From Variovorax sp. KK3 (GTDB lineage: Bacteria > Pseudomonadota > Gammaproteobacteria > Burkholderiales > Burkholderiaceae_C): 64,000 nucleotides of DNA. Positions 43,103 to 56,210 of this stretch are shown here, one piece after another (the stretch's first letter is position 1; each line of letters begins with the position of its first letter). Where the stretch lies: NCBI RefSeq assembly GCF_001984055.1, contig NZ_LYVO01000006.1, positions 1 through 64,000 on the forward strand, read 5' to 3'. A program made the translations under genes and the position numbers. The notes under the pieces are model-generated. The model did no database searches. It saw only the letters and a list, made by a program, of their open reading frames with translations, and had not been told where the DNA came from.

Positions 43103-44221
43103 CTAGATGCGCAGGAGCACGGCCGACGCGGCGCAGACCAGCAGGAACGGAATCGCGATGCGGTGAAACTCCCGCAGGCCGTGCGGCACCTTCGCCAGCC
43201 GCAGCGCGATCAGGTTGGCCAGCGACCCCAGCACGCAGCCGAAGCCGCCCACGCTCACGCCGGCGGCCAGGGCCGGCAGGTCGTGCACGTAGCGGTCGAG
43301 CAGGATGGTGGCGGGCACGTTGCTGATGAGCTGCGATGCGGCGATGGCGGCCAGATAGGCGCGCCAGCCCTCGGCGATCGGCCACTGCTGCAGCAGCGTG
43401 GCGATGCGGGGCAGGTCGGCCAGCTGCCGCAGGTCGACGAACATGAGCGCGATGATCAGCAGCAGCGTCCAGTCGATGCCCAGCAGCACGCGCGGTCGGA
43501 TCAGGAGGAAGGCGCCGAACACGAGGGCCAGGCCGGCGAGCATCCAGCGCTGGTCGAGCGCGACGACGAAGGCGACGAAGAGCACGGCCGACAGCGCCAG
43601 CAGACGCGGCTGCGAGGGCGCCGCTTCGCCCATGGGCTTGAGCTCGATCGCCACGCGCGGCACCAGGAAGCGCACGGCCACGAACACCCAGAAGAGCATC
43701 ACGGCCACGGTCGGCGCCATCATCCCCATGAAGCCGATGAAGCTTTCGCCCGACTTGTGCCAGAGATACAGGTTCTGCGGGTTGCCGATGGGCGTGAGGG
43801 CCGAGCCGGCATTGACGGCCAGCGCCTCCAGCACCACCAGCCGCGCCAATGGCAGGTGCGCTTGCGCGGCCAGCACGCGTGTGAGCGGCACCAGGAGGAA
43901 CAGGCTCACGTCGTTGGTGACCAGCGCCGACAGGCCGGCCGCCGCCGCGACCAGGAGGTAGACCAGATGGCGCAACTCGGTGGTGCGGGCCAGCAAGCGC
44001 GCCGCGACGGACTGCAGCACCCCGCTGCGCTCCACGCCCTGCGTGATGGCCAGCAGGCCGGCCAGCGCGCCCAGCGTCTGCCAGTCGACCAGCTTCAGGT
44101 AGTCCTGCGGCGGCCTGGGCTGCACGATGGCGAAGACGACCGCGACGGCCAGCAGCACCCACAGCAGGCCGTTGCCGCCGCCGCCGTGCTCGCCCGCGGC
44201 GTCAGACGGCGTCGCGCTCAC
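43103..44221 (-). CDS. SLC13/ArsB-NhaD superfamily permease
   Basis: A 372-residue inner-membrane permease with about ten helices. Ion-transporter-superfamily marks are the SALVTNDVSLFLLVPL and NAGSALTPIGNPQNLYLW helices and the second repeat ISNVPATILLDRYV. Candidate substrates are dicarboxylates, citrate, arsenite or Na+/H+. I set the start at GTG 44221, which overlaps the preceding acyl-CoA synthetase gene by 20 bases; the longer upstream frame runs inside that gene and is not plausible. Last gene of the lip operon. Confidence 0.82.
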   Translation of the reverse strand: MSATPSDAAGEHGGGGNGLLWVLLAVAVVFAIVQPRPPQDYLKLVDWQTLGALAGLLAITQGVERSGVLQSVAARLLARTTELRHLVYLLVAAAAGLSALVTNDVSLFLLVPLTRVLAAQAHLPLARLVVLEALAVNAGSALTPIGNPQNLYLWHKSGESFIGFMGMMAPTVAVMLFWVFVAVRFLVPRVAIELKPMGEAAPSQPRLLALSAVLFVAFVVALDQRWMLAGLALVFGAFLLIRPRVLLGIDWTLLLIIALMFVDLRQLADLPRIATLLQQWPIAEGWRAYLAAIAASQLISNVPATILLDRYVHDLPALAAGVSVGGFGCVLGSLANLIALRLAKVPHGLREFHRIAIPFLLVCAASAVLLRI

Positions 44222-45746
44222 GCAATTCGCGCTTGAGCACCTTGCCGATCGCGCTGCGCGGCAGCTCGTCGATGAGGTGCAGGCGGGCCAGTCGCTGGGT
44301 CTTGCCGAGCTGGGCATTGGCCCACTGCAGCAGCGCATCGGCCGAGGTGTCGTGGCCGTCGCGGCGCACCACGAAGGCCACCGGCGTCTCGCCCCATTGT
44401 TCGGAGGGCACGCCGACCACCGCGGCTTCGGCCACCGCCGCATGGCCGCGCAGCACGGCTTCGAGGTCGCTCGGGTAGATGTTGAAGCCGCCGCTGATGA
44501 TCATGTCCTTCTTGCGATCGAACAGGGTCAGGAAGCCATCGGGATCGAAGCGGCCGACATCGCCGGTGCGGATGAAGCGCTTGCCGGTGGCGTCGAACCA
44601 CTCGGCCTCGCGTGTCTTCTCGGGCTGGCGGTGGTAGCCAACCATCATGCCGGCCGAGTGACCGACCACCTCGCCGGCCTCGCCCTGCGGCGCTTCAAGG
44701 CCGGCATCGTCGATGAGCCGGATGTCGCTGCCTTCGGCGGGGCGGCCCACCGTGTGCAGCTTGTCGGGGTGCAGGTGGGCTTCGAGGATGCAGGTGCCGC
44801 CGCCTTCCGTCATGCCGTAGAACTCGACCAGGCCGCCGGGCCAGCGCTTCAGCACGTCGGCCTTGAGCGCGGCGCCGAAGGGGGCGCTGGTGCTGAACTT
44901 GAATCGGAATCGCGAGAGGTCGTGGGCATCGAAGCCCGCATGCGCCATCAGGCGCTGGTACTGCACCGGCACGAGCATGGTGTGCGTGACGCGGTGCCGC
45001 TCGGCCAGGGCCAGGTAGGCCGCGGCGTCGAACTTCGGCATCAGCACCACGCAGCCGCCGTAGGCCAGCGTGGGGAAAAAGACCACCAGTGTGGTGTTCG
45101 AGTAGAGCGGGGTCGACAGCAGCGTGACGGTGTCGGCGCCGTACTCGTACTTCGCGCCGCGCCGCACGTGCGACCAGCGCATGCCGTGCCCCTGCACGAT
45201 GCCCTTCGGCTCGCCGGTGGTGCCGGAGGAATAGATGATGTTGAAGGGCCAGGACGGTTGCGGCGTCACCGCTTCGGGCCGCGTGCCCTCGGGTGCGAGC
45301 CAGGCGTCGAAGGCGCGTCCGGCCGAACTGCCGTCGAGCGCCACCCGTGGGATGTCACCCGGAGCCGGTGCGCCGAAGGTGTCGGCGGTCGTGGCATCGA
45401 GGAACAGGATGCGCGCTTGCGCGTCTTCGGTCATGCGCGCCAGGCTGGCGGGCGTGGCGCTCGGTGCAAGCGGCGCGACCGCGATGCCCGCACGCAAGGC
45501 GCCCAGGAACAGCGCTGCGTAGCGCGTGCCGGACGCGGCGCACACCGCGATCGCGTCACCGGCGCGCAGCCCGTCGCGCTGCAGGGCCGCGGCGATGCGG
45601 TCCATCAGCGCGTCGAGCGCGCCGTAGTCGAGTTGGATGTCGGGGTCGACCAGCGCCGGCCTGCGAGGCGACGCGTGCGCATGAAGGTGGATCAGGTCGG
45701 CGATGAGGCCGAAGTCGCGGCCCAAAGCGGCCTGGAGCGCCTCCAT
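44202..45746 (-). CDS. AMP-dependent acyl-CoA synthetase/ligase
   Basis: A 514-residue ANL-superfamily enzyme that activates a carboxylic acid as acyl-AMP and then acyl-CoA. Visible motifs are the P-loop-like IIYSSGTTGEPKGIV (residues about 168-182), EFYGMTEGGGT, RTGDVGRFDPDGFL with the adenylate-binding Asp, and the C-terminal catalytic Lys in RSAIGKVLKREL. Substrate unknown; the family includes fatty-acid and aryl-acid ligases. It begins 15 bases after lipA, so it is probably co-transcribed with lipoate synthesis genes. Confidence 0.93.
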   Translation of the reverse strand: MEALQAALGRDFGLIADLIHLHAHASPRRPALVDPDIQLDYGALDALMDRIAAALQRDGLRAGDAIAVCAASGTRYAALFLGALRAGIAVAPLAPSATPASLARMTEDAQARILFLDATTADTFGAPAPGDIPRVALDGSSAGRAFDAWLAPEGTRPEAVTPQPSWPFNIIYSSGTTGEPKGIVQGHGMRWSHVRRGAKYEYGADTVTLLSTPLYSNTTLVVFFPTLAYGGCVVLMPKFDAAAYLALAERHRVTHTMLVPVQYQRLMAHAGFDAHDLSRFRFKFSTSAPFGAALKADVLKRWPGGLVEFYGMTEGGGTCILEAHLHPDKLHTVGRPAEGSDIRLIDDAGLEAPQGEAGEVVGHSAGMMVGYHRQPEKTREAEWFDATGKRFIRTGDVGRFDPDGFLTLFDRKKDMIISGGFNIYPSDLEAVLRGHAAVAEAAVVGVPSEQWGETPVAFVVRRDGHDTSADALLQWANAQLGKTQRLARLHLIDELPRSAIGKVLKRELRERDAV

Positions 45747-45761
45747 GCGCGTGTCTCCGCT

Positions 45762-46742
45762 TCAGACCCCTGCGGCGTGCGCCTGCTGATCGGCGTGGTA
45801 GCTGCTGCGCACCATCGCGCCGACGGCGGCATGGCTGAAGCCCATCTTGTAGGCCTCTTCCTCGAACATCTTGAAGGTGTCGGGGTGGACGTAGCGCCTC
45901 ACCGGCAGGTGGCTGTTGCTGGGCGACAGGTACTGGCCGATGGTCAGCATGTCGATGTCGTGCGCACGCATGTCGCGCATGACCTGCAGGATTTCTTCGT
46001 CGGTCTCGCCCAGGCCGACCATGATGCCGCTCTTGGTCGGCACTTTCGGGTGGAGCGCCTTGAACTTCTTGAGCAGGTTGAGGCTGAACTGGTAGTCGCT
46101 GCCCGGGCGTGCTTCCTTGTAAAGGCGCGGCGCGGTCTCGAGGTTGTGGTTCATCACGTCCGGCGGTGCGGACTTGAGGATGTTGAGCGCGCGGTCGTCG
46201 CGGCCGCGGAAGTCGGGCACGAGGATTTCGATCTGCGTCTGCGGCGAGAGCTCGCGGATGTTGCTGATGCAGTCCACGAAATGCTGGCTGCCGCCGTCGC
46301 GCAGGTCGTCGCGGTCGACGCTGGTGATCACCACGTACTTGAGGCGCAGCTTCGCGATGGTCTTGGCGAGGTTGAGCGGCTCGTCCTTGTCGAGCGGGTC
46401 GGGGCGGCCGTGGCCCACGTCGCAGAAGGGGCAGCGCCGCGTGCACTTGTCGCCCATGATCATGAAAGTGGCCGTGCCCTTGCCGAAGCATTCGCCGATG
46501 TTGGGGCAGGAGGCTTCTTCGCAGACCGTGTGCAGGTTGCTTTCGCGCAGGATCTGCTTGATCTCGTAGAAGCGGGTGCTGGGGCTGCCGGCCTTGACGC
46601 GGATCCACTCGGGCTTCTTGAGCACTTCGGCCTGCACCACCTTGACCGGGATGCGCGACAGCTTGGCGGCGGCCTTCTGCTTGGCCAGCGGGTTGTAGGT
46701 GGCGGCCCCTTGGGCGTCGCGGACGACTTCGGTGGTGCTCAT
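45762..46742 (-). CDS. lipA: Lipoyl synthase
   Basis: Radical SAM enzyme that inserts two sulfurs into protein-bound octanoyl groups. The 326-residue product has the auxiliary-cluster cysteines Cys74, Cys79 and Cys85 ([12 protein letters not shown]) and the radical-SAM cysteines Cys100, Cys104 and Cys107 (CTRRCPFC). The final serine ligand is expected in the [11 protein letters not shown] segment. It follows lipB after 19 bases, giving the order octanoyl transfer then sulfur insertion. Confidence 0.98.
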   Translation of the reverse strand: MSTTEVVRDAQGAATYNPLAKQKAAAKLSRIPVKVVQAEVLKKPEWIRVKAGSPSTRFYEIKQILRESNLHTVCEEASCPNIGECFGKGTATFMIMGDKCTRRCPFCDVGHGRPDPLDKDEPLNLAKTIAKLRLKYVVITSVDRDDLRDGGSQHFVDCISNIRELSPQTQIEILVPDFRGRDDRALNILKSAPPDVMNHNLETAPRLYKEARPGSDYQFSLNLLKKFKALHPKVPTKSGIMVGLGETDEEILQVMRDMRAHDIDMLTIGQYLSPSNSHLPVRRYVHPDTFKMFEEEAYKMGFSHAAVGAMVRSSYHADQQAHAAGV

Positions 46743-46761
46743 GATGGTGCGTGGGTAGGGG

Positions 46762-47436
46762 TCAGGGTGCGAGGTAGACGGCGAGCTTGGCGGCCAGTAC
46801 GCGTGCGGCCTCGTCCCAGCTTGTCTGGACGCCGATTGTAGAAAGGTCGACCGTCGTCAGGCCAGCGTAGCCGCAGGGATCGATGCGGGCGAAGGGTTCG
46901 AGGTCCATTTCCACGTTGAATGCGACGCCGTGGTAGGTGCAGTGGCGGCTGATCTTGATGCCCAGCGCGGCGATCTTGCCGAGGCCGCGAAACGGGTCGG
47001 CTGGGTGGGCCGGTCCGGTGAGCGCGGCATGCGAAAAAGGGTCGTCCAGCCGCACGTAGATGCCCGGGGCGCCGCCCACGCGGTGGCCGGTGACGCCGAA
47101 GTGCGCCAGCGTGCGGATCACCGATTCCTCGATACGGTAGACGTATTCCTTGACGTAGTAGCCGGCGCGCTTCAGGTCGATCAGCGGATAGGCCACCACC
47201 TGGCCGGGCCCGTGGTAGGTGACCTGGCCGCCGCGGTCGGTCTGCACGACCGGGATCGCGCCCGGCGCGAGGACGTGGCCGGCGCGGCCTGCAAGGCCCT
47301 GGGTATAGACGGGTGGGTGCTCGCACAGCCAGAGCAGATCGGCCGAATCGGCCGTGCGGCCCTGCGTGAGCCGTTGCATCGCAGCGAAGGTCGGGAGGTA
47401 GTCGACCTGGCCGAGCCAGTCGACTTCGAGGGTCAC
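46762..47436 (-). CDS. lipB: Octanoyl-[acyl-carrier-protein]:protein octanoyltransferase
   Basis: Transfers octanoate from ACP to lipoyl domains. The 224-residue product shows [30 protein letters not shown], the catalytic Lys154 (GKIAALGIK) and the catalytic Cys188 (IDPCGYAG). The start is GTG 47436, overlapping the ybeD stop as GTGA and giving the normal family length. Confidence 0.97.
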   Translation of the reverse strand: MTLEVDWLGQVDYLPTFAAMQRLTQGRTADSADLLWLCEHPPVYTQGLAGRAGHVLAPGAIPVVQTDRGGQVTYHGPGQVVAYPLIDLKRAGYYVKEYVYRIEESVIRTLAHFGVTGHRVGGAPGIYVRLDDPFSHAALTGPAHPADPFRGLGKIAALGIKISRHCTYHGVAFNVEMDLEPFARIDPCGYAGLTTVDLSTIGVQTSWDEAARVLAAKLAVYLAP

Positions 47437-47738
47437 AGCACCACCTTGACCATCGGGTTCGCGGTCAGCGCGCGGTAGATGTCGTCGAGCTGCTCGCGGC
47501 TGGTGGCGGTGACGGTGATCGTCACGCCCAGGTAGTTGCCGGCGCTGCTCGGGCGCAGCTCGACGGTGCTGGCGTCGAAGCCCGGGTCGAAGCGTTCGGC
47601 GATCTGGGTGACGGCGTTCACGAAGCCGTCCACTTTCGCGCCCATCACCTTGATCGGGAACTTGGAGGGGTACTCGATCAGCGAGTCCTTGCGGGCATCG
47701 GCGGGCGTGTCGGTTTGCTTGTCGGTGGGCTCGGTCAT
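47433..47738 (-). CDS. ybeD: DUF493 (YbeD-like) regulator protein
   Basis: A 101-residue small protein of the YbeD family, often found beside lipB and thought to have an ACT-like ligand fold. Core: [19 protein letters not shown] and [20 protein letters not shown]. It overlaps dat and lipB by four bases each (ATGA, GTGA), so the four genes form one coupled unit. Its function is not established. Confidence 0.93.
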   Translation of the reverse strand: MTEPTDKQTDTPADARKDSLIEYPSKFPIKVMGAKVDGFVNAVTQIAERFDPGFDASTVELRPSSAGNYLGVTITVTATSREQLDDIYRALTANPMVKVVL

Positions 47739-48640
47739 GCGGTGACTCCTTGTTGCTGCGCGCTGCGTTGCTTGGCGCGCTGATAGCCGGCATCGATGGC
47801 CCGATGCACCGGCCCCACGCGGCCATCGCCGATGGGTCGGCCGTCGAGCGTGACCACGGGCTGCACTTCCTTGCTGGCCGAGGAGATCAACAACTCGTCG
47901 GCGCCGAAGACTTCGTCGCGATGAACAGGCCGCAGCGAAAACGCAATGCGGGCTTCGGCGCAGATGCGTTCGATCAGGTTGTAGCGAATGCCCGCGAGCA
48001 CCAGTTGGTCCTTCGGCGGGCCGGCCACGGCGCCGTCCTTCACCACCCAGACGTTGCTCGACGATGCCTCGCTGAGCCAGTCGCCGCGGAACATGATGGT
48101 CTCGGCCGCACCGGCCTCCACGCTGATCTGCCGCGCCAGCACGGCACCCAGCAGGCTCGTGGCCTTGATGTGCGCCTTCTGCCAGCGGAAGTCGTGCGCA
48201 CTGACGCAGGCCACGCCCTGGGTGCGCACGGTGTCGGTGATCGGCTTCAGGGGGTTGAGCATCATGAACACCGTGGGAACGAGGCCCTGCGGCATCGCAT
48301 GCTCGCGCGGTGCCACGCCGCGCGTGACCTGGATGTAGATGCCCTGCATCGATGCGCGTTCGGCGGGCGGGCTGGCCTCGATCAGACGCATCGCGATGGC
48401 CAGCCATGCTTCGTGCGACAACGGATTGGGCACGCGCAGTTCCGACAGCGAGCGGTCGAGCCGGGCCATGTGCTCGTCGAAGCAGAAAGGAACGCCGCCG
48501 TAGACTGGCACCACTTCGTACACGCCGTCGCCGAAGATGAAGCCGCGATCGAGTACGCTGATGCGGGCGTCGCGCAGGGGTGTGTAGTCGCCGTCGAGGT
48601 AACAGAGAGAGGTGGGGAGGGCGTCGACGATCGGATGCAT
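47735..48640 (-). CDS. dat: D-amino acid aminotransferase (class IV PLP)
   Basis: A 301-residue pyridoxal-phosphate aminotransferase of fold type IV that interconverts D-alanine and D-glutamate with 2-oxoacids. The PLP lysine is most likely Lys159 in HIKATSLLG, and [10 protein letters not shown] and [15 protein letters not shown] are family segments. A branched-chain aminotransferase or 4-amino-4-deoxychorismate lyase is less likely by its lengths and motifs. First gene of dat-ybeD-lipB-lipA; the same order is familiar in Burkholderiales. Confidence 0.92.
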   Translation of the reverse strand: MHPIVDALPTSLCYLDGDYTPLRDARISVLDRGFIFGDGVYEVVPVYGGVPFCFDEHMARLDRSLSELRVPNPLSHEAWLAIAMRLIEASPPAERASMQGIYIQVTRGVAPREHAMPQGLVPTVFMMLNPLKPITDTVRTQGVACVSAHDFRWQKAHIKATSLLGAVLARQISVEAGAAETIMFRGDWLSEASSSNVWVVKDGAVAGPPKDQLVLAGIRYNLIERICAEARIAFSLRPVHRDEVFGADELLISSASKEVQPVVTLDGRPIGDGRVGPVHRAIDAGYQRAKQRSAQQQGVTA

Positions 48641-48660
48641 GAGGGATTATGGTGGGGGCT

Positions 48661-48698
48661 CGAACGGGCTTTCCAACACGCGGGCCTTGGCCCGTTCG
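48661..48698. repeat. Inverted repeat between dat and atpI
   Basis: CGAACGGGC (48661-48669) and GCCCGTTCG (48690-48698) are perfect inverted arms, with a nested GGGCCTTGGCCC (48682-48693). It lies in the divergent gap upstream of both dat and the ATP synthase operon. Role unknown. Confidence 0.6.
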
Positions 48699-48755
48699 AT
48701 GACCGGGTGTTGTCGAACCTGACCGGAAGCTGGCGGAGTGCCGTGGGTTTCTACT

Positions 48756-48761
48756 TATAAT
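48756..48761 (+). promoter_or_regulatory. Likely -10 box of the atp operon promoter
   Basis: TATAAT, a perfect -10, 49 bases before the atpI start. I see no good -35 at 16-18 bases, so the promoter may be extended or activated; only the -10 is supported. Confidence 0.5.
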
Positions 48762-48809
48762 CAGCGGCTTTGTGAAAATTCTGGGTCGTCATCGGGGCTT
48801 CATTACGAT

Positions 48810-49304
48810 ATGAAAACAATGGCCCGCGATGAGAATGTCCGCCAAGAAGATGATTGGGGCGGGCAGGATCCAGATGTCGACTTCAAGCCGCTGAATGCCG
48901 AAGAAGCGCAGCGGCTGCGCGAACGGAAGCCGCTGATCTCGCCCTGGCGCGTGATCGCGATCCAGATCGTTGCAGGGGTGCTGGTGGCGTTGGTCGCCTG
49001 GGCCCTGTCGGGTAAGCAGAGTGTGGGATGGTCCGCCGGCTACGGCGCACTGGCGGTGGTCATTCCCGCCGCGGTGTTCGCAAGAGGGCTGACCGGGAGA
49101 TTTTCTTCGTTGAATGCGGGCACCGCGGTGCTCGGGTTCTTCTTGTGGGAATTGGTGAAGCTGGTCTTGTCGGTGGCGATGTTGCTCGCCGCGCCGAGAC
49201 TGGTTGCGGAACTGAGCTGGCCAGCCATGCTGATCGGCCTGGTAGTGACAATGAAAGCGGCGTGGGTGGCAGTGATGCTGAAGCCCAACGCCCCTAAACC
49301 TTAG
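48810..49304 (+). CDS. atpI: ATP synthase protein I
   Basis: A 164-residue membrane protein with four hydrophobic helices ([37 protein letters not shown] and two more), the usual first gene of the operon, thought to help c-ring assembly. The N-terminal 45 residues are acidic and polar. ATG 48819 is an alternative; neither has a strong ribosome site. It begins two bases before atpB. Confidence 0.9.
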   Translation: MKTMARDENVRQEDDWGGQDPDVDFKPLNAEEAQRLRERKPLISPWRVIAIQIVAGVLVALVAWALSGKQSVGWSAGYGALAVVIPAAVFARGLTGRFSSLNAGTAVLGFFLWELVKLVLSVAMLLAAPRLVAELSWPAMLIGLVVTMKAAWVAVMLKPNAPKP

Positions 49305-49306
49305 AG

Positions 49307-50176
49307 ATGAGTGAACGGATGGCTGCTGAAAACGCTGCGGAACATGGTCAGACCGCTGGTGAATACATCGTTCACCACTTGACCCATCTTCAAAGCTCCA
49401 AGCCGGCAGGTGTTGCCGACTTCTCGGTTTTCAACTACGACTCCATCTTCTTCGCAGTCTTGCTCGGTGTGCTGGGTTGCTGGCTGCTGTGGCTCGGCGC
49501 TCGCAAGGCGACCTCGGGCGTGCCGGGTCGCTTCCAGGCCGCGGTGGAAATTCTGGTCGAGGTGGTCGACCAGCAAGCCAAGGGCATCGTCCACAACGCG
49601 ACCAGCCGCAAGTTCGTCGCCCCGCTGGCACTCACCGTCTTCGTGTGGATCTTCATGCTCAACGCGATGGACCTGTTGCCGGTCGATCTGCTGCCCTGGA
49701 TCTTCGGCCTGATCCACGGCGACCCGCACCACGCCTACCTGCGCGTCGTGCCCACCGCCGACCTGTCGGTCGCCATGGGCCTGTCGGTGGCAGTGCTGCT
49801 GATCTGCCTCTACTACAACGTCAAGATCAAGGGCATCGGTGGCTGGGTTCACGAGCTCTTCACCGCCCCCTTCGGCAACCACTGGGCGCTCTATCCCTTC
49901 AACTTTGCGATGCAGCTCATCGAGTTCATCGCCAAGACCGTGTCGCACGGCATGCGGCTGTTCGGCAACATGTACGCCGGCGAACTGATCTTCCTGCTGA
50001 TCGCGCTGATGGGTGGGGCGTTCACGCTCTCGGCCACCGGCGTCCTGCTCGCGCTGGGCCACGTCATCGCCGGCACCGCTTGGGCCATCTTCCACATCCT
50101 GATCATCACCCTGCAGGCCTTCGTGTTCATGATGCTCACGCTCGTGTACGTCGGCCAGGCGCACGACGCACACTGA
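49307..50176 (+). CDS. atpB: ATP synthase Fo subunit a
   Basis: Proton-channel subunit of the Fo sector, 289 residues with about five to six helices. The essential Arg is in [17 protein letters not shown]. An ATG four codons in (49319) is possible. A 96-base gap separates it from atpE. Confidence 0.97.
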   Translation: MSERMAAENAAEHGQTAGEYIVHHLTHLQSSKPAGVADFSVFNYDSIFFAVLLGVLGCWLLWLGARKATSGVPGRFQAAVEILVEVVDQQAKGIVHNATSRKFVAPLALTVFVWIFMLNAMDLLPVDLLPWIFGLIHGDPHHAYLRVVPTADLSVAMGLSVAVLLICLYYNVKIKGIGGWVHELFTAPFGNHWALYPFNFAMQLIEFIAKTVSHGMRLFGNMYAGELIFLLIALMGGAFTLSATGVLLALGHVIAGTAWAIFHILIITLQAFVFMMLTLVYVGQAHDAH

Positions 50177-50209
50177 TCGGATGCGGGTCGCTCGTTGATT
50201 GCACATTGA

Positions 50210-50536
<327 letters not shown>

Positions 50537-50615
50537 TCGTCCGAGTCTTCTCGTCGAACCCTTGTCGTTTCCCAAGGAAGCGGCTTCGGATTCAATCCCA
50601 CTGAGAGGGTGAAAA

Positions 50616-51086
50616 GTGAGCATTACCGGTACCCTGATCGTCCAGATGATCGTGTTCCTGATTCTTGTCGGGTTCACGATGAAGTACGTGTGGCCGCCGA
50701 TCGCCAAGGCGCTGGACGAGCGTGCCCAGAAGATCGCCGACGGCCTGGCCGCCGCCGACAAGGCCAAAGCCGCGCTGTCCGAGGCGGACAAGCGGGTGGA
50801 AGTCGAACTGGGCAAGGCGCGCAACGAATCCGCGCAACGTCTTGCCGATGCCGAACGTCGTGCGCAGGCCATCGTTGAAGAGGCCAAGGCCCGCGCCACG
50901 GAAGAAGGCAGCAAGATCGTCGCAGCCGCCCGCGCCGAAGCCGAGCAGCAAGCCGTGAAGGCGCGCGAAGCCCTGCGCGAGCAGGTGGCCGTGCTGGCCG
51001 TCAAGGGCGCCGAGCAGATCCTGCGCAAGGAAGTGAATCCGGCCGTCCACGCCGATTTGCTGGCCCGCCTGCAGACCGAACTCTGA
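50616..51086 (+). CDS. atpF: ATP synthase Fo subunit b
   Basis: Peripheral stator, 156 residues: one N-terminal membrane helix ([20 protein letters not shown]) and a long charged coiled coil. The start is GTG, preceded by GAGAGGG; no in-frame ATG fits the conserved N terminus. Nine bases separate it from atpH. Confidence 0.97.
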   Translation: MSITGTLIVQMIVFLILVGFTMKYVWPPIAKALDERAQKIADGLAAADKAKAALSEADKRVEVELGKARNESAQRLADAERRAQAIVEEAKARATEEGSKIVAAARAEAEQQAVKAREALREQVAVLAVKGAEQILRKEVNPAVHADLLARLQTEL

Positions 51087-51095
51087 CCCGACGCC

Positions 51096-51626
51096 ATGGC
51101 TGAACTCGCGACCATCGCACGCCCCTACGCCGAAGCGCTGTTCAAGGCGTCCTCGTCGGATCTCGCCGGCGCCGGCGCCTGGCTCGAAAGAGTGGCGGCC
51201 ATCGCCGCCAACCCCGAGCTGCAGCAGTTCGCCGACAACCCGAAGGCCACGCCCGACCAGGTGCTTGGCGTGATCGCCGGCGCCAACGGACAGGCGCTGC
51301 CCGCGCCCGCCAGCAACTTCCTGCTGGCGCTGCTCGAGAACGGCCGCTTCGCCGCGCTGCCCGAGATCGCTCGGCAGTTCCGCGCGCTCGCGAATGCGCA
51401 GAGCGGCTCGTCCGACGCCGTGGTCTACAGCGCCTTCCCGATCGATGCTGCCGCGCTCGGTGGCGTGTCCGCCGCGCTCGAAAAGCGCTTCGGCCGCAAG
51501 TTGCAGGTGAGCGTGCAGGAAGATCCGTCGCTCATCGGTGGCATCCGCGTGGTGGTCGGCGACGAGGTGCTCGACACCTCCGTCAAGGCTCGCCTCGAAC
51601 AAATGAAAGTTGCGCTGGCAGCCTGA
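51096..51626 (+). CDS. atpH: ATP synthase F1 subunit delta
   Basis: Stator subunit joining b to F1, 176 residues. Typical segments are [14 protein letters not shown] at the N terminus and the C-terminal [35 protein letters not shown] strand and helix (cited here only in part). Full length; 36 bases before atpA. Confidence 0.97.
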   Translation: MAELATIARPYAEALFKASSSDLAGAGAWLERVAAIAANPELQQFADNPKATPDQVLGVIAGANGQALPAPASNFLLALLENGRFAALPEIARQFRALANAQSGSSDAVVYSAFPIDAAALGGVSAALEKRFGRKLQVSVQEDPSLIGGIRVVVGDEVLDTSVKARLEQMKVALAA

Positions 51627-51662
51627 GGCCGCCAGCCCCCTCAACGAAAGAAGGAAAGAGTC

Positions 51663-53216
<1,554 letters not shown>

Positions 53217-53235
53217 TCGAGAAGGAGTAGTCCCA

Positions 53236-55585
<2,350 letters not shown>

Positions 55586-55606
55586 GGCGGCTGCACAGGA
55601 ATCCAG

Positions 55607-56026
55607 ATGGCAAACACCATTCACGTCGACGTGGTCAGTGCCGAGGAGTCCATCTTCTCGGGCGAGGCCAAGTTCGTCGCGCTGCCCGGTGAAGCCGGCG
55701 AGCTCGGCATCTTTCCGCGCCACACGCCGCTGATCACGCGCATCCGCCCCGGTGCCGTGCGCATCGAGACGGCCGACGGCAACGAGGAGTTCGTCTTCGT
55801 GGCCGGCGGCATCTTGGAAGTCCAACCGAACGCCGTCACCGTGTTGTCCGACACCGCCATTCGCGGCAAGGACCTCGACGAAGAGAAGGCGAACCAGTCC
55901 AAGGCGTCGGCCGAGGAAGCGCTGAAGAAAGCCAAGAGCGACATCGACATCGCGATGGCCCAGTCGGAACTTGCAGTGATGGCCGCGCAGATTGCGGCAC
56001 TCCGGAAGTACCGCCAGAAGAAGTAA
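55607..56026 (+). CDS. atpC: ATP synthase F1 subunit epsilon
   Basis: Inhibitory subunit of the rotor, 139 residues: an N-terminal beta sandwich ([33 protein letters not shown]) and a C-terminal helical hairpin rich in Ala and Lys. Last gene of the operon, followed by a terminator after 20 bases. Confidence 0.98.
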   Translation: MANTIHVDVVSAEESIFSGEAKFVALPGEAGELGIFPRHTPLITRIRPGAVRIETADGNEEFVFVAGGILEVQPNAVTVLSDTAIRGKDLDEEKANQSKASAEEALKKAKSDIDIAMAQSELAVMAAQIAALRKYRQKK

Positions 56027-56046
56027 ACAACTTCGCTTGGCAAAAC

Positions 56047-56076
56047 AAGCCGCTTTCGAGCGGCTTTTTATATTTT
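56047..56076 (+). terminator. Rho-independent terminator of the atp operon
   Basis: Eight-base stem AAGCCGCT (56047-56054) and AGCGGCTT (56059-56066) with a TTCG loop, followed by TTTATATTTT. Clear intrinsic terminator. Confidence 0.93.
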
Positions 56077-56093
56077 CAGCATTGAATCGATTT

Positions 56094-56108
56094 GGCCTGA
56101 TTCAGGCC
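56094..56108. promoter_or_regulatory. Candidate ROK-regulator operator 1
   Basis: GGCCTGATTCAGGCC, a perfect 15-base palindrome in the short gap upstream of the ROK gene. It is 32 bases (about three helix turns) from a related site at 56126. Confidence 0.55.
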
Positions 56109-56119
56109 GAAGTTAAGTC

Positions 56120-56148
56120 TTGTTCGGCTGAAGCAGGCCGCCTAGTAT
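56120..56148 (+). promoter_or_regulatory. Candidate promoter of the ROK-sugar transporter operon
   Basis: TTGTTC (56120-56125) and TAGTAT (56143-56148) with a 17-base spacer, 62 bases before the TTG start. Moderate matches only, but the spacing is ideal and the spacer contains a candidate operator. Confidence 0.5.
56126..56139. promoter_or_regulatory. Candidate ROK-regulator operator 2
   Basis: GGCTGAAGCAGGCC, an imperfect version of the palindrome at 56094 (one base shorter). It fills most of the spacer between the candidate -35 and -10, so binding would block the polymerase. Confidence 0.45.
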
Positions 56149-56210
56149 TCGCCTTCGCCCGGCGGCATTGTCCGGCCGGGCCATGACGAACAACGACGGA
56201 GACGAAACGC

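Noticed and set aside
44222..44443. Longer N terminus for the SLC13-like permease
   Set aside because: The extension runs 220 bases inside the acyl-CoA synthetase gene in another frame and encodes Arg and Cys rich sequence unlike a permease.
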